NCBI GenBank assembly: GCA_014728115.1
Contig: WJME01000100.1
Coordinates: 92,347-156,346 of the forward strand
From: Candidatus Zhuqueibacterota bacterium
GTDB taxonomy: Bacteria > Zhuqueibacterota > Zhuqueibacteria > Residuimicrobiales > Oceaniaggregativiventaceae
Length of the DNA: 64,000 nt
Direction of reading: 5' to 3'
Part shown: in pieces, positions 18,740-28,515 of the stretch
Numbering within the stretch: position 1 is the first letter of the stretch
How the letters are laid out: every line of letters starts with the position of its first letter
The notes under the pieces: generated by a model
What the model was told of the DNA's origin: nothing
Seen by the model: the letters and a program-made list of their open reading frames with translations, nothing else
Databases searched by the model: none
Position numbers and translations under genes: made by a program

Positions 18740-20131
18740 TTAGAGGGTCCAGCCGTCACGATATTCCATATGTAAAAGATCGTTAGCTTCGGGCAGATTG
18801 GTAATTTTGCCGGTTTCACCATCATATTCCAGGTGCATGTTTTTATCGGCGACCTGAACGGCTACGTTCCCCAGCATCATGGTTTCGGTCAGCGGCCCGG
18901 AATAATCGAAACTGGTTGTTGCCAGTTCTTTTTTTCCGGTTCGAATCGCTTCAAGCCACTCTTCATGGATACCCGGTGAACGAGGTATGGTTTGTTCAGG
19001 TTTGCCTACCTCTTTCATAAAGGTTTCAGGTATCAGGCGAGGATTGCGACCATAGGTTCCACACATCAGCTTTCCTTTGGTACCGATGAACAGAACACCC
19101 CCTCCTCCATCACCCATTCGACGGCCGGGTTCCAAATCAGAGGGTCGAGGGGCTTTCAATCCGCCATCATACCAGGTCATTGTCACTGGCGGCATTCCTT
19201 CCCGTTCGGGAAAATCGTAGGTCACGATTTCCGACATTGGCGGAGAGTCTTCTGTAAAAGGTGTTGAACTGGCTTGAACTCTTGTGGGATATTTTAACTT
19301 TAATGGCCAGTAGGCATGATCGAGGATATGAGCACCCATATCACCCAATGCACCGGTGCCGAAATCCCACCATCCTCGCCATGAAAAGGGAGCATAATCT
19401 GGATGATAGGGTCGCCACGCAGCCGGGCCCAGCCACAAGTTCCAGTCCAGTGTAGGAGGAACAGAGGGGATTTCCTTGGGAGCGACCATCCCCTGAGGCC
19501 ACACCGGACGATTGGTCCATACATGCACTTCGGTCACATCACCGATTGCACCCTGCCAGATCCACTCGTTCACCAGGCGGCCGCCTTCTTCAGCATGGCC
19601 CTGATTTCCCATCTGGGTAATAACACCTGCTTCCTGGGCAGCTTCCCGCAATGCACGGGCTTCGTAGACCGTATGCGTCAGTGGCTTTTGCACAAAGACA
19701 TGTTTACCCATTTTTATGGCAGCCATGGCAATTACAGCATGAGTATGATCGGGTGTGGAAACTGTAATGGCTTCGATATCTTTTTCTTTTTCCAGCATTT
19801 CGCGAAAATCTTTATACCATTTTGCTTTGGGAAAAAGATCGGGTATAGTGACTTTTTCGTCACCGTGTGGTGCGGTTGCCCGCACTTCATCCACATCACA
19901 GAGAGCGATGACATTTTCTTCTTTCATGGCGCGGCTATCGGAAAACCCTTTACCGCCTACACCCACACATGCAATATTTATTTTATCGCTTGGGGCCTTT
20001 TGGTTGGGTCCGCCCAGCACATGCCGTGGAACCACTGTGATGGTTGCTGCAGTGGCTGCAAACCCGCCCACAAACTGCCTGCGGGAAACACCTGTGCTCT
20101 CCAATGGGGACGATTGTTTCTGTTTATCCAT
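18740..20131 (-). CDS. Tat-exported Gfo/Idh/MocA-family oxidoreductase
   Basis: About 463 residues. The start at 20131 (MDKQKQS) has AAAGGGA upstream. A twin-arginine signal SRRQFVGGFAATAA precedes the Rossmann domain, which has INIACVGVGGKG for NAD(P) binding, VIALCDVDE and VSTPDHTHAVIAM. The usual EKP motif reads FVQKPLTHT, a variant with Q. The C-terminal substrate domain contains WNLWLGPAAWRPYHPDY and the DMGAHILDHAYW segment. Because the protein is exported folded by Tat, it must carry its cofactor into the periplasm. It probably oxidises or rearranges a sugar or sugar derivative. It lies downstream of the HEAT-repeat gene and two paralogues. Confidence 0.92.
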   Translation of the reverse strand: MDKQKQSSPLESTGVSRRQFVGGFAATAATITVVPRHVLGGPNQKAPSDKINIACVGVGGKGFSDSRAMKEENVIALCDVDEVRATAPHGDEKVTIPDLFPKAKWYKDFREMLEKEKDIEAITVSTPDHTHAVIAMAAIKMGKHVFVQKPLTHTVYEARALREAAQEAGVITQMGNQGHAEEGGRLVNEWIWQGAIGDVTEVHVWTNRPVWPQGMVAPKEIPSVPPTLDWNLWLGPAAWRPYHPDYAPFSWRGWWDFGTGALGDMGAHILDHAYWPLKLKYPTRVQASSTPFTEDSPPMSEIVTYDFPEREGMPPVTMTWYDGGLKAPRPSDLEPGRRMGDGGGGVLFIGTKGKLMCGTYGRNPRLIPETFMKEVGKPEQTIPRSPGIHEEWLEAIRTGKKELATTSFDYSGPLTETMMLGNVAVQVADKNMHLEYDGETGKITNLPEANDLLHMEYRDGWTL

Positions 20132-20256
20132 CTCAGTCCCTTTCATAATTGATTTAGATCGTTATTCACCCACTAGGTATTATTGTATTGAATTTTATCT
20201 TTTTATTCAAGGTTTTTTTGATCCTGTTGGTTTCCTCAGGAAACACCATTTTAGTT

Positions 20257-22347
20257 CTACTTTACTTTCTCCAGGACATTTTTTGCATCCTCTTGGATAT
20301 TGGGATTTTCAACTGTTTCCAACAGCGTCTGCAATGCGGCTTTTACTTTCTCGGGTTGTTGCCCTCTGATCGAATCGGAAATCTGTACAATCGCTGCACC
20401 GGCTTCGTTGACGACAGAATCCATTTTCAAATAACCTAAAGCAGCATTCAGAGCGATCACGCTGTTTAATTCCCCCAACCCGGAAAGGATCATCCGCTTT
20501 TCATTGACCTGCTCGGCAATGTGCATGGCGTTTTGCAGCATGGCGGTTTTTTCATCATCAGAAAGATCTTGATCATTGCGAATCAACTCGATATACCCTC
20601 GTAAAGCCAGAACCTTGACACGCGGACTTTGACTGTTTTTTGCCAGGTCAAAGAGTTCATCTGCAGGGGCTGAGCTTGGCCAATCAGAAAGAGCACGAAC
20701 AGCAGCAACTTGGGTTTCTTCATCATCACTGCCAAGAGCCTGACGCAGAACATCGAGACCATCAGGATCTCCTATCTTGCCCAGGACTCTCATCAGAGCG
20801 ATGCGGTCCTGAACATCCTCGGTATTATCTAATTTTTGCAAGACCAGTTCACCCCGCTCTGCCTGCTCATCGATTTGAGAGGCGACTTGGGCAACGCTCA
20901 ACACGGCAGCCTCTGTTTCTGAATTGCTTCTCGTATGCACGAGAACATCCAAGAGTTTGCTCAAATCCTCGGGTTTAGCGATATCTCCCAAGACCTTGAT
21001 GGCAGCATTCCGTGATGCGTCATCGCCTTGTCGGCTCATGGCCAATACTGTCGGCACAGCAGTCGTGATATATCGTTCACTCACTGCATTGATCAGTTCA
21101 ACTCTGACTTTACCTTCGGTATTCTCGATTCCATTCAATACCGCTTCATCAACAGAAGATGCGGGCATCCGTGCCAAGGTTGACCGGGCTTGATCCGCCT
21201 CATCCTTGGGGGCTGTCGCAGCAATTTCAGCTACCGGTATCACGACCGAGGCATCTCCCAGAGGGATGAGCGCTTGCAAAGCAGCTTTCCTGACCTCGAC
21301 AGTTTCGGCTTGTAATGCGTTGACCGCTATGGGTTGATAGGTCTCATCTTTTAAATCCGCCAGTGCAGCAAGCAATTGGACTTTGAACCGCGGTGCGAGT
21401 TCGTTAAACACAGGCGCCATCTTTTGAAATGGAATTTTGGGAGATTCACGCAAAAGGTCGATCGCGGCCGAAATAATTGCTGCAGATTCATCTTTTGTTG
21501 CATTCAACAGGATAGAGGGTGCCTCGTCTTGACTGGTCTTTATCATGCCGCGCAGCGCTGCCACTCGAATCGGTGCCGGAGACTCTGATTTGTAAAGATT
21601 CGAATAGATTTCTGTGGCCTGTTTGACCTCACCGTTTTCCAGCAGATTATCTGCGCAAAGCAAGAGTCCGTCTTTTATGGCAAGTTCAGCACTTCCCATA
21701 GCCCTTTTCTGAGCTCTTTGCAGTGCCTGGGCAGCATCAGATCCGTCTATCTTTCCCAGGGCAGTGGCTGCTGCCTGAAGAGTGACTTGGTCCCCTTTTT
21801 CGAGAAACAGGCTTAACGGTTTGACGCTTTTTTGAGAGCCTCGTTTGCCCAGAGAATTGATAATCCCAATGCGGGTGCGGCCATCGGTTTTTTCCAGAGC
21901 GGTGAGTAAGGCCTGCTCGACATCCTGGCTCGGGATACGCTCCAGGGCATAACGAGCCATGTCCGCGGTTTCGTCATTCATCAGCATTTCCTGCAGAACA
22001 GGAACAGAAGCGTCTGTGCCGATGATGCTGAGCTTGCGACAGATAAATTGTTTGGCAGGCAGAGTGGCATCGGATTTGAGAAAATCGATAAACATGTATT
22101 CTGCAGCCACAAGGGTCTCTTTTGATTCGATTTTCACCAAAAGATCAGAGAGCTCGCTCAACGGTTCCCGGCTCATGCCATATTCATACCACTGAATTTG
22201 TTCAAGCAAGCGGACAATCTCTTCTTCTGCATGATCCACAGCGTTTGCAGGCGTAACTTGGGGAGGCAATTCATTGGCAAACGGAGCAGATATAAAGAAA
22301 ACGAGCGTCAAAACCGAGAGAATAACGAGTGGTTGAAATTTTTTCAT
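20257..22347 (-). CDS. Exported HEAT-repeat protein
   Basis: About 696 residues. A signal peptide (MKKFQPLVILSVLTLVFF...) is followed by some fifteen or more HEAT-like helical repeats, visible as recurring motifs such as AALRGMIKTS, KAALQALIPLGDAS, RNAAIKVLGDIAKPEDL and VAAVRALSDWPSSA. Such solenoids are protein-binding scaffolds and have no enzymatic residues. It sits between two Gfo/Idh genes on the same strand with gaps of 30 to 125 bases, so a structural or scaffolding role for the periplasmic oxidoreductases is conceivable (inference). The start at 22347 is preferred over one four codons upstream because of a GGTGA element. Confidence 0.85.
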   Translation of the reverse strand: MKKFQPLVILSVLTLVFFISAPFANELPPQVTPANAVDHAEEEIVRLLEQIQWYEYGMSREPLSELSDLLVKIESKETLVAAEYMFIDFLKSDATLPAKQFICRKLSIIGTDASVPVLQEMLMNDETADMARYALERIPSQDVEQALLTALEKTDGRTRIGIINSLGKRGSQKSVKPLSLFLEKGDQVTLQAAATALGKIDGSDAAQALQRAQKRAMGSAELAIKDGLLLCADNLLENGEVKQATEIYSNLYKSESPAPIRVAALRGMIKTSQDEAPSILLNATKDESAAIISAAIDLLRESPKIPFQKMAPVFNELAPRFKVQLLAALADLKDETYQPIAVNALQAETVEVRKAALQALIPLGDASVVIPVAEIAATAPKDEADQARSTLARMPASSVDEAVLNGIENTEGKVRVELINAVSERYITTAVPTVLAMSRQGDDASRNAAIKVLGDIAKPEDLSKLLDVLVHTRSNSETEAAVLSVAQVASQIDEQAERGELVLQKLDNTEDVQDRIALMRVLGKIGDPDGLDVLRQALGSDDEETQVAAVRALSDWPSSAPADELFDLAKNSQSPRVKVLALRGYIELIRNDQDLSDDEKTAMLQNAMHIAEQVNEKRMILSGLGELNSVIALNAALGYLKMDSVVNEAGAAIVQISDSIRGQQPEKVKAALQTLLETVENPNIQEDAKNVLEKVK

Positions 22348-22389
22348 GATATCACCCATGGTTAGGATTTATGAGCCACAACAACTTGA

Positions 22390-23691
22390 TTACAAATGCC
22401 ATGGATCGCGCATGGCATTATCCAACATTTCATTCGCAGTGACATCGCCGATGATCTGTTCTTTTTCTGCATCCCAGCGCAATTTACGACCCAGTAACAT
22501 GGAGATTTGACCCAGATGTCCAGGTATGGCAGAGTGATGAGCTGTTTCACAGGGGGTCAGGGTCTGGTTACGGCTTTTAACACAATCCAGAAAATTGCGC
22601 CAATGGCCCGGGGATTTAAACAATTGTTTCTCATCAGGTCCGATGTTTTCCCTTAACAGACTTTTGGGGTGGGCATCGATGCGTCCACGGTTAACCCATA
22701 CCCAACCTTTATCACCGATCCATTTGGTCCCCCCTCTAATGTCATCATACCCTCCTGCGATCACCATTTCGATATCTTGAGGATATTTTGCATTGACTCG
22801 ATATCGTGTAGCGCTGTTGTAATATCCTTCTTTGGGATATTCACCAACACCACTGATTTCCAGAGGCCCGCTTTGATCGAATCCCAACCCCCAGTGCGCA
22901 ATGTCTACATGATGACCGACCCAATCCATGAGCTGTCCGCCACCATAATCCATAATCCAACGCCAGTTTTTATGTAACCTAGAGACCGCAAACGGATGAT
23001 AAGGAGCGGGGCCGAGCCAAAAGTCGTAATCCAGTTCAGGTGGGGGAGGTTTTAATTCGTCCTGGCCTTTAGTCCCGGCAAAGTCAGTATGGCCGGCGGG
23101 CAACCCCACCTCGACCGTATGAATTTTGCCAATTCGGCCATTTCGCACCAACTCACAGGCAAAACGAAAATTCGCTTCAGAGCGTTGCCAGCTGCCTGTT
23201 TGCCACACACGCTCGTAACGCCTCACCGCATCACAAATGGCCCTGCCCTCCAGCAGGGAATGAGACAAGGGTTTTTCAGCATAAATATCTTTTCCCGATT
23301 TTGCTGCCATGACCGCAGGAATCGCATGCCAGTGATCGGGAAGACCTAACATGACAGCATCGATATCTTTACGATCCATTACTTTTCTGAAATCGCTATA
23401 AAGAGTGCATCCTTGTCCATATTTTTTATCGACTTTACTTTTGGCATCCAACAAATGGTTTCGATCCACATCGCAGACCGCTACAATTTGTGCATCAGGT
23501 TCTTCAAGAAACCGCTCCAAATTGCTGGTTCCCATCCATCCGACGCCAATGCATGCCATGGTTATGCGATTCGAGGGAGCTACCTGGCCATTCCTCCCTA
23601 ATACAGACGCCGGAACAATGATGGGAGCCAACGTCGCAACTGAAAGATTTTTCAAAAACCTGCGTCTTGGCAAAGATCGTGTGACCTTCAT
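22390..23691 (-). CDS. Tat-exported Gfo/Idh/MocA-family oxidoreductase (second copy)
   Basis: 433 residues. The Tat signal PRRRFLKNLSVATLA is followed by ITMACIGVGWMG (dinucleotide site), VAVCDVDRNH, LPDHWHAIPAV and the catalytic-lysine motif YAEKPLSHS. The substrate domain has YDFWLGPAPYHPF and DWVGHHVDIAHWGLG. GGAG lies eight bases before the ATG. It is clearly paralogous to the next gene (shared DHWHAIP, GKDIY.EKPLS, FRFACELVRNG.IG), which points to tandem duplication. Substrate unknown. Confidence 0.92.
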   Translation of the reverse strand: MKVTRSLPRRRFLKNLSVATLAPIIVPASVLGRNGQVAPSNRITMACIGVGWMGTSNLERFLEEPDAQIVAVCDVDRNHLLDAKSKVDKKYGQGCTLYSDFRKVMDRKDIDAVMLGLPDHWHAIPAVMAAKSGKDIYAEKPLSHSLLEGRAICDAVRRYERVWQTGSWQRSEANFRFACELVRNGRIGKIHTVEVGLPAGHTDFAGTKGQDELKPPPPELDYDFWLGPAPYHPFAVSRLHKNWRWIMDYGGGQLMDWVGHHVDIAHWGLGFDQSGPLEISGVGEYPKEGYYNSATRYRVNAKYPQDIEMVIAGGYDDIRGGTKWIGDKGWVWVNRGRIDAHPKSLLRENIGPDEKQLFKSPGHWRNFLDCVKSRNQTLTPCETAHHSAIPGHLGQISMLLGRKLRWDAEKEQIIGDVTANEMLDNAMRDPWHL

Positions 23692-23708
23692 ACTGATCTC
23701 CTAATGAA

Positions 23709-25010
23709 TTACGACAGACTCCAGGGGCTACGCTTTGACCGATCTCGTAACCGGTTCGCCTCTGGATCGTTGATAAACAGTTCTGCTTCAGGATTCCATA
23801 AAAGGGGACGGCCCAGTTGTACGGCCAAATTACCCAGATGACAAACCGAGACGGATCGACATCCGATTTCTACATCGCATATGGGATGTTTTCTCGTTTT
23901 GATACAATCCAGCCAATTTTGTTTATGATTATTGCTCTCATATAGATGTAAATCCCGGGCACTGATCGGGTGCCGTACCAATTTTTCGGGCCAAGTCTTG
24001 ATATAACTTCGGTTGACCGCAACCTTGCCTTCGGTGCCCGTAAAGAGTATAAGATTGTCTTCGACATCGGTGGTCATTTCTACACCATTGGCATAGAGAT
24101 AAGTCAATTGCTTTATTTCCTTTCCATCAGGGGGAATAATTTTGACCGGACCACTATGATCCATACCCAATCCCCACTGAGCGATATCAAAATGATGGGC
24201 TCCCCAATCAGTCATGCCACCACCGGAATAATCACGATAGTCGCGCCATTTAGGCCATCCGGAAAATGAGATCGGAGGAGCGAGGATGGAATGATAAGGC
24301 CGCCAGGGGGCAGGCCCCAGCCAAAACTCCCAATTTAATTCAGAGGGCACAGATTCAGCAGGCAGATCGCATTCTACGGGATGGGCGATAAAACCGGTAC
24401 GGATACTGACATTTACCTTTTTAATCTCACCTATATAGCCATTGCGAACCAATTCACAGGCTAGACGGAATTTATTGTCCGATCTCTGCATACTGCCCGT
24501 CTGAAAAATCCTCCTGTATTTGCGCACAGCGTTTACCATTTCTCTCGCTTCATAGAGTGTTAAAGACAAGGGTTTTTCGCAATAGATGTCTTTGCCCGAT
24601 TCTGCAGCCATGAGGACAGGAATGGCATGCCAATGATCGGGAGTGGCAATGACCACAGCATCGATGTCCGGTCTTTCCAGAATGTATCGAAAATCATCAT
24701 ATGCATCACAAGAGTGATAACGATGGCCGGACTCTTGGGTATAGTGATCATTGACCATTTTTTGAGCGTTTTCTTTTTTCAACATATCCACATCACAGAC
24801 AGCCAGCACCTGTGTACCAGGGGTATTTAAGAATCCCCGCAGCAAGCCGGCCCCCTGCTTTCCAACGCCAATAAAACCCAGGGTAATTCTTTCAGAAGCT
24901 AAGGCAGTATTTGCCCGGCCCGCAAAAGGCATTGCCGCAGAGCCCACAGCTGCACCCAGAAAGTTGATAAATTGCCGCCGTGTTATGTCCGATTCTATAA
25001 TTTTTTTCAT
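23709..25010 (-). CDS. Tat-exported Gfo/Idh/MocA-family oxidoreductase (third copy)
   Basis: About 433 residues from the ATG at 25010, which has AAAAGG eight bases upstream; an in-frame TTG lies five codons earlier. The Tat signal TRRQFINFLGAAVGS precedes ITLGFIGVGKQG, VLAVCDVDM, ATPDHWHAIPVLMAA, YCEKPLSLT and WEFWLGPAPWRPYH. DWGAHHFDIAQWGLGMDH in the substrate domain matches the second copy. It heads the cluster and ends 17 bases before the second copy starts, so the four genes 25010-18740 are probably one transcription unit. Confidence 0.92.
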   Translation of the reverse strand: MKKIIESDITRRQFINFLGAAVGSAAMPFAGRANTALASERITLGFIGVGKQGAGLLRGFLNTPGTQVLAVCDVDMLKKENAQKMVNDHYTQESGHRYHSCDAYDDFRYILERPDIDAVVIATPDHWHAIPVLMAAESGKDIYCEKPLSLTLYEAREMVNAVRKYRRIFQTGSMQRSDNKFRLACELVRNGYIGEIKKVNVSIRTGFIAHPVECDLPAESVPSELNWEFWLGPAPWRPYHSILAPPISFSGWPKWRDYRDYSGGGMTDWGAHHFDIAQWGLGMDHSGPVKIIPPDGKEIKQLTYLYANGVEMTTDVEDNLILFTGTEGKVAVNRSYIKTWPEKLVRHPISARDLHLYESNNHKQNWLDCIKTRKHPICDVEIGCRSVSVCHLGNLAVQLGRPLLWNPEAELFINDPEANRLRDRSKRSPWSLS

Positions 25011-25187
25011 GTTCAACCTTTTCAAAAACTATGTGTATGATAATTTTTGACAAAACAGGATCATATGATGAGATACAGATGGTATCTATTTTAATGAAAA
25101 AAATAAAAAAACCAAACAACTTTTATCAAATATTGCAAAATCGGGATAAATTGTTAGTTTATATCATAACCACAGAAAGGCATACCA

Positions 25188-25931
25188 ATGGACCTGTCGC
25201 TCATCATTCCCGCATTTAACGAGAGTACAAAAATCGAAAATGATATCAGGGCAGCAAACGATTTTTTTATTGCTCACCGGTTAAAGGGAGAAATCCTGAT
25301 AATCGATGATGGCAGCGAGGATGAAACTTTACTAAAAGCTCAACAAGCGGGTGATAAAGTCATCACGCCCGTACGTGTGTTGCGAGTGGAACCCCAACGG
25401 GGCAAAGGATTTGCCGTACGAACAGGGATGCTTGCCAGTCAAAGCGCATTTGTCATGTTTGCAGACAGCGGCCTGTGTGTGCCGTTTATCTATGCATTAA
25501 GAGGGATGCAGCTGATTCAATCCGGAAAATGCGACATTGCCCATGGCTCACGCAAACTCGAGGAAAGCGTAATCCACCGACCTCAACCCTGGCACAGAAG
25601 GATCATCAGCCGGGTCATGCGGCTCATTTTTATCTATGGTCTGGGAATCCCCAGGCTCTCAGACACCCAGTGCGGATTTAAAATTTACAGGGGGGAAATT
25701 GCCAAAACCCTTTATGGATCAAGCCGGTGCAACGGATTTTTATTTGACATAGAAATCATTGTCCTTGCGCAGCAAAAAGGATATCGTATTGCAGAGTTTC
25801 CACTCGAATGGACAGCCGACCTGGATAGCCGCCTATCGGCCATAAAAAGTTTTAAAAAGGTTTTAAAGGAATTGATTCGGACTCATAAAGTACTGAAACA
25901 GATTCGAAAAAATAATCATGTATCGGAGTGA
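25188..25931 (+). CDS. GT2-family glycosyltransferase (dolichyl-phosphate sugar synthase-like)
   Basis: 247 residues with the GT-A fold of DPM1/ALG5-like enzymes. LSLIIPAFNEST opens the nucleotide-sugar site, followed by ILIIDDGSEDET, GKGFAVRTGM, FADSGLCVP as the DxD-like segment and LSDTQCGFKIY typical of polyprenyl-phosphate glucosyl or mannosyl synthases. The usual DADL reads ADSG here. There is no C-terminal membrane pair. It would load a lipid carrier that GT-C enzymes such as the one at 16207-17781 use (inference). AAAGG lies about eight bases before the ATG. Confidence 0.88.
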   Translation: MDLSLIIPAFNESTKIENDIRAANDFFIAHRLKGEILIIDDGSEDETLLKAQQAGDKVITPVRVLRVEPQRGKGFAVRTGMLASQSAFVMFADSGLCVPFIYALRGMQLIQSGKCDIAHGSRKLEESVIHRPQPWHRRIISRVMRLIFIYGLGIPRLSDTQCGFKIYRGEIAKTLYGSSRCNGFLFDIEIIVLAQQKGYRIAEFPLEWTADLDSRLSAIKSFKKVLKELIRTHKVLKQIRKNNHVSE

Positions 25932-26013
25932 TAACTAGCCAACGGTTTTCTGATTCGGGTAAAAACAAGAAAAAATGACAATGAATAAATTTCATTTTTC
26001 ACGTTAAAAACAA

Positions 26014-26041
26014 TTGCGACTTTATGGATATCTTTTATATT
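26014..26041 (+). promoter_or_regulatory. Possible promoter of the sigma-54 activator gene
   Basis: TTGCGA (26014-26019), a 16-base spacer and TATATT (26036-26041) lie in the gap before the regulator, leaving a leader of about 100 bases. Confidence 0.4.
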
Positions 26042-26157
26042 AAACTATAGGGACGAGGCTCACAATCACTCCGACATTATTCAATAGTTGCATCTCTTGC
26101 AGGAGCAATATTTAAAGCACGAATCCATAGCCAGGAGAACACATTGACACTCTTGTA

Positions 26158-27648
26158 TTGCTTTCCGATAGCGCAAAGAGTACTGTTTTAATATCCGGCA
26201 CATTGATCGAACAGCGTAGAGAGCAAGCGAGTCAGAGAGACCATCAATATGAAATTCAAAAAATAAGCGATATAGACGTGGTTCAAACCCGTGCAAAAAT
26301 TCTTGTCGTTGATGACGACCATGCCACAGGTCAAATTCTAGCAAAGATTCTCAGAGGTGAAAATCATCATGCCACACTGAGTTATTCTGCTCAGGAAGCA
26401 AAGGCTCGAATAGACGAGAATCCTCCTGATTTAATCCTGATGGATTTACAATTGCCTGATATCGATGGTATAAAACTGGCGCATAATATCATTAAATCCC
26501 ATCCAGTGATACCGATTATTCTTGTCTCTGCCTTTGCAACGATTTCAAAGGCTGTAATGGCAACCAAAATGGGGGTCTATGATTTTCTGGAAAAGCCTTT
26601 CGAACGGGACCGTCTCCTGCTGACCATCCGCAATGCACTCTCGTGGAGAAATGCCCAACAACAACTCTACAGACTCAAACATCAAACCTTTGCCTGCTTT
26701 AAAATGGTCGGGCAATCGCCTTCGATCAAACAGGTTTTTTCATTAATTGAAAGAGTGTCTCCGTTGGATTCTCCTGTTCTGATTTTGGGTGAAAACGGGG
26801 TGGGAAAGGAACTTGTTGCCCTGGCTATCCACAATAATAGCACCAGGGCGAACAAACCACTTGTAAAAATAAATTGCCCCGCTATACCCGAAACATTGAT
26901 CGAAAGTGAGCTTTTTGGGCATAAACGAGGTTCATTTACTGGTGCTGCTGTGGATTATAGCGGCAGATTGTATCAAGCAGATAAAGGCACCTTGTTTCTG
27001 GATGAAATCGGAGAGCTCTCTCTTTCTGCTCAAGCCAATTTATTACGCTTTTTAGAAAGCGGTGAAATTCAACGTATTGGATCGAGTGAAATCCATATCG
27101 TTAATGTACGGATTATTGCCGCGACAAATCGTGATTTGAAGAAAATGGTGGACAAGGGAGATTTTAGAAAAGATCTATACTATCGACTCTGCGTCTTTCC
27201 TATTGCCATTCCTCCCCTCAGAGAGCGAAGGGATGATATCCCCGTTCTCTTGAACCATTTTATCTCTGAATACACAGAAAAGCACGGAACGTTGAAACCA
27301 CAACTCACACAAGCTGCCCGCCATCAACTCTATGGCTATGCATGGCCGGGGAATGTGAGACAGCTACAGCACTTTGTGGAAAGGATGATGATCTTGTACA
27401 ACGAACCGGTTTTGGATATTGAACATATTCGGCATTTATTGAGTGACTTGCAAGATCCCGACCAGGTTTCTCAGGGACTCGTGAGTTTGAAAAAAGCACG
27501 AGAGACCTTTGAACGCCAGTATATAACAACGGTTCTGGTAGAGACAGAGGGCAATGTTGCAAAAGCCGCTCAGATTTTGCAGGTCGACAGGGCCAATCTG
27601 TACAGAAAATTACATCATTTAAAAATAGATCTTTGGCAAAAAACATAA
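26158..27648 (+). CDS. NtrC-family sigma-54-dependent response regulator
   Basis: 496 residues from a TTG start. The receiver (about 45-160) has VVDDD and phospho-acceptor D96 in LILMDLQLPD. The AAA+ domain holds a Walker A GENGVGKE (211-218), the sigma-54 contact loop as GSFTGA (258-263; usually GAFTGA), Walker B GTLFLDEIGE and an arginine-rich sensor region. A Fis-type helix-turn-helix closes the protein (NVAKAAQILQVDRANLYRKL). No in-frame ATG precedes the receiver; AGGAG at 26133-26137 is too far for the TTG, so an ATT at 26143 or a start near 26278 remains possible. No kinase is adjacent, so it is an orphan; the NtrY-like kinase at 33776 is a candidate partner (inference). Confidence 0.9.
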   Translation: MLSDSAKSTVLISGTLIEQRREQASQRDHQYEIQKISDIDVVQTRAKILVVDDDHATGQILAKILRGENHHATLSYSAQEAKARIDENPPDLILMDLQLPDIDGIKLAHNIIKSHPVIPIILVSAFATISKAVMATKMGVYDFLEKPFERDRLLLTIRNALSWRNAQQQLYRLKHQTFACFKMVGQSPSIKQVFSLIERVSPLDSPVLILGENGVGKELVALAIHNNSTRANKPLVKINCPAIPETLIESELFGHKRGSFTGAAVDYSGRLYQADKGTLFLDEIGELSLSAQANLLRFLESGEIQRIGSSEIHIVNVRIIAATNRDLKKMVDKGDFRKDLYYRLCVFPIAIPPLRERRDDIPVLLNHFISEYTEKHGTLKPQLTQAARHQLYGYAWPGNVRQLQHFVERMMILYNEPVLDIEHIRHLLSDLQDPDQVSQGLVSLKKARETFERQYITTVLVETEGNVAKAAQILQVDRANLYRKLHHLKIDLWQKT

Positions 27649-27744
27649 TCTGCAAGGAATCGATAACCAACAGGTATAGCCCCCTTTTGATGATACATAG
27701 AAACACTGGCCCTCATGCTTTTCTGCCAATCAGCTGGAAAAAAG

Positions 27745-28476
27745 TCAACCAGAATCAGCAACAGAGACTTTAGCGAGTTTTTCTCCTTTAATGGAAATCT
27801 CTATTCTTTTCAATGGCACGTCAATGTCGACCATATTGCGAGCCTGGTGTACCAGCGTCACAATCCCCTTGCAACACGGAACCTGCATATGAACCACAGT
27901 GATACTCTTTAGCTGATTGTTGGTAATAATAGCAGCTAATTTTTGTAAATACGGCGAGGTGTCATCGAGTTTGGGACAAGCCATCACAACAGCTTTATTC
28001 CTGACCAGTTCACTCTGAAGCGCTCCATAAGCAACGGCCGCACAATCAGCCAGGACTAGGAGATCAGCCCCCTGAAAAAAAGGAGCCTCTGTAGGCACGA
28101 GATGTAACTGGATGGGCCATTGCTGGAGACAGGATTGATCGGACACGGGTTCATCCGGTTCTGACCCGGTTTTCCAGGATTGCATCATGGCCGAGGGACA
28201 CCCCGGTTGTGATTTCCGGCTTGCCCGGATGTGTTCTGCTGTCGCCAGCTCATCATATGGAGCTGCGAGCCGCTCGGCAATCGTGATCGCACCTGCAGGA
28301 CAGGCACCGAGGCAATCGCCGAGACCATCACAATATATCTCTTTTACAAGACGAGCCTTTTTGCCGGCAGCGGTATCAACAAGCTGAATAGCTTTTTCAT
28401 GGCAGGAAGGAACACACAAGCCACACCCGTCACACAGGTTTTCATCTATATGAATAATTTTTCGATTGACTTTCAT
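27745..28476 (-). CDS. Ferredoxin-domain protein with cysteine-rich C-terminal domain
   Basis: About 243 residues. The first cluster site C15xxC18xxC21xxxC25 is complete, with H after the last Cys. The second, C49x5C55x3C59P, lacks one Cys of the canonical CxxCxxCxxxCP, so it may hold a 3Fe-4S cluster or take a ligand elsewhere. The C-terminal part (about 120-243) adds LADCAAVAYG, MACPKLDD and VPCCKG. This family recurs in anaerobes as a stand-alone iron-sulfur protein of unknown partner. It is third in the Rrf2-controlled operon. The ATG at 28476 is favoured since GGAGG sits ten bases upstream. Confidence 0.85.
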   Translation of the reverse strand: MKVNRKIIHIDENLCDGCGLCVPSCHEKAIQLVDTAAGKKARLVKEIYCDGLGDCLGACPAGAITIAERLAAPYDELATAEHIRASRKSQPGCPSAMMQSWKTGSEPDEPVSDQSCLQQWPIQLHLVPTEAPFFQGADLLVLADCAAVAYGALQSELVRNKAVVMACPKLDDTSPYLQKLAAIITNNQLKSITVVHMQVPCCKGIVTLVHQARNMVDIDVPLKRIEISIKGEKLAKVSVADSG

Positions 28477-28515
28477 ATCACCCATACCTCCATTGCGTAT
28501 CGGACATTGCTGTTT

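Noticed and set aside
19403..20152. 249-codon plus-strand ORF across the Gfo/Idh gene
   Set aside because: Rich in Cys, His and Phe as expected for an antisense frame of a real gene on the other strand.
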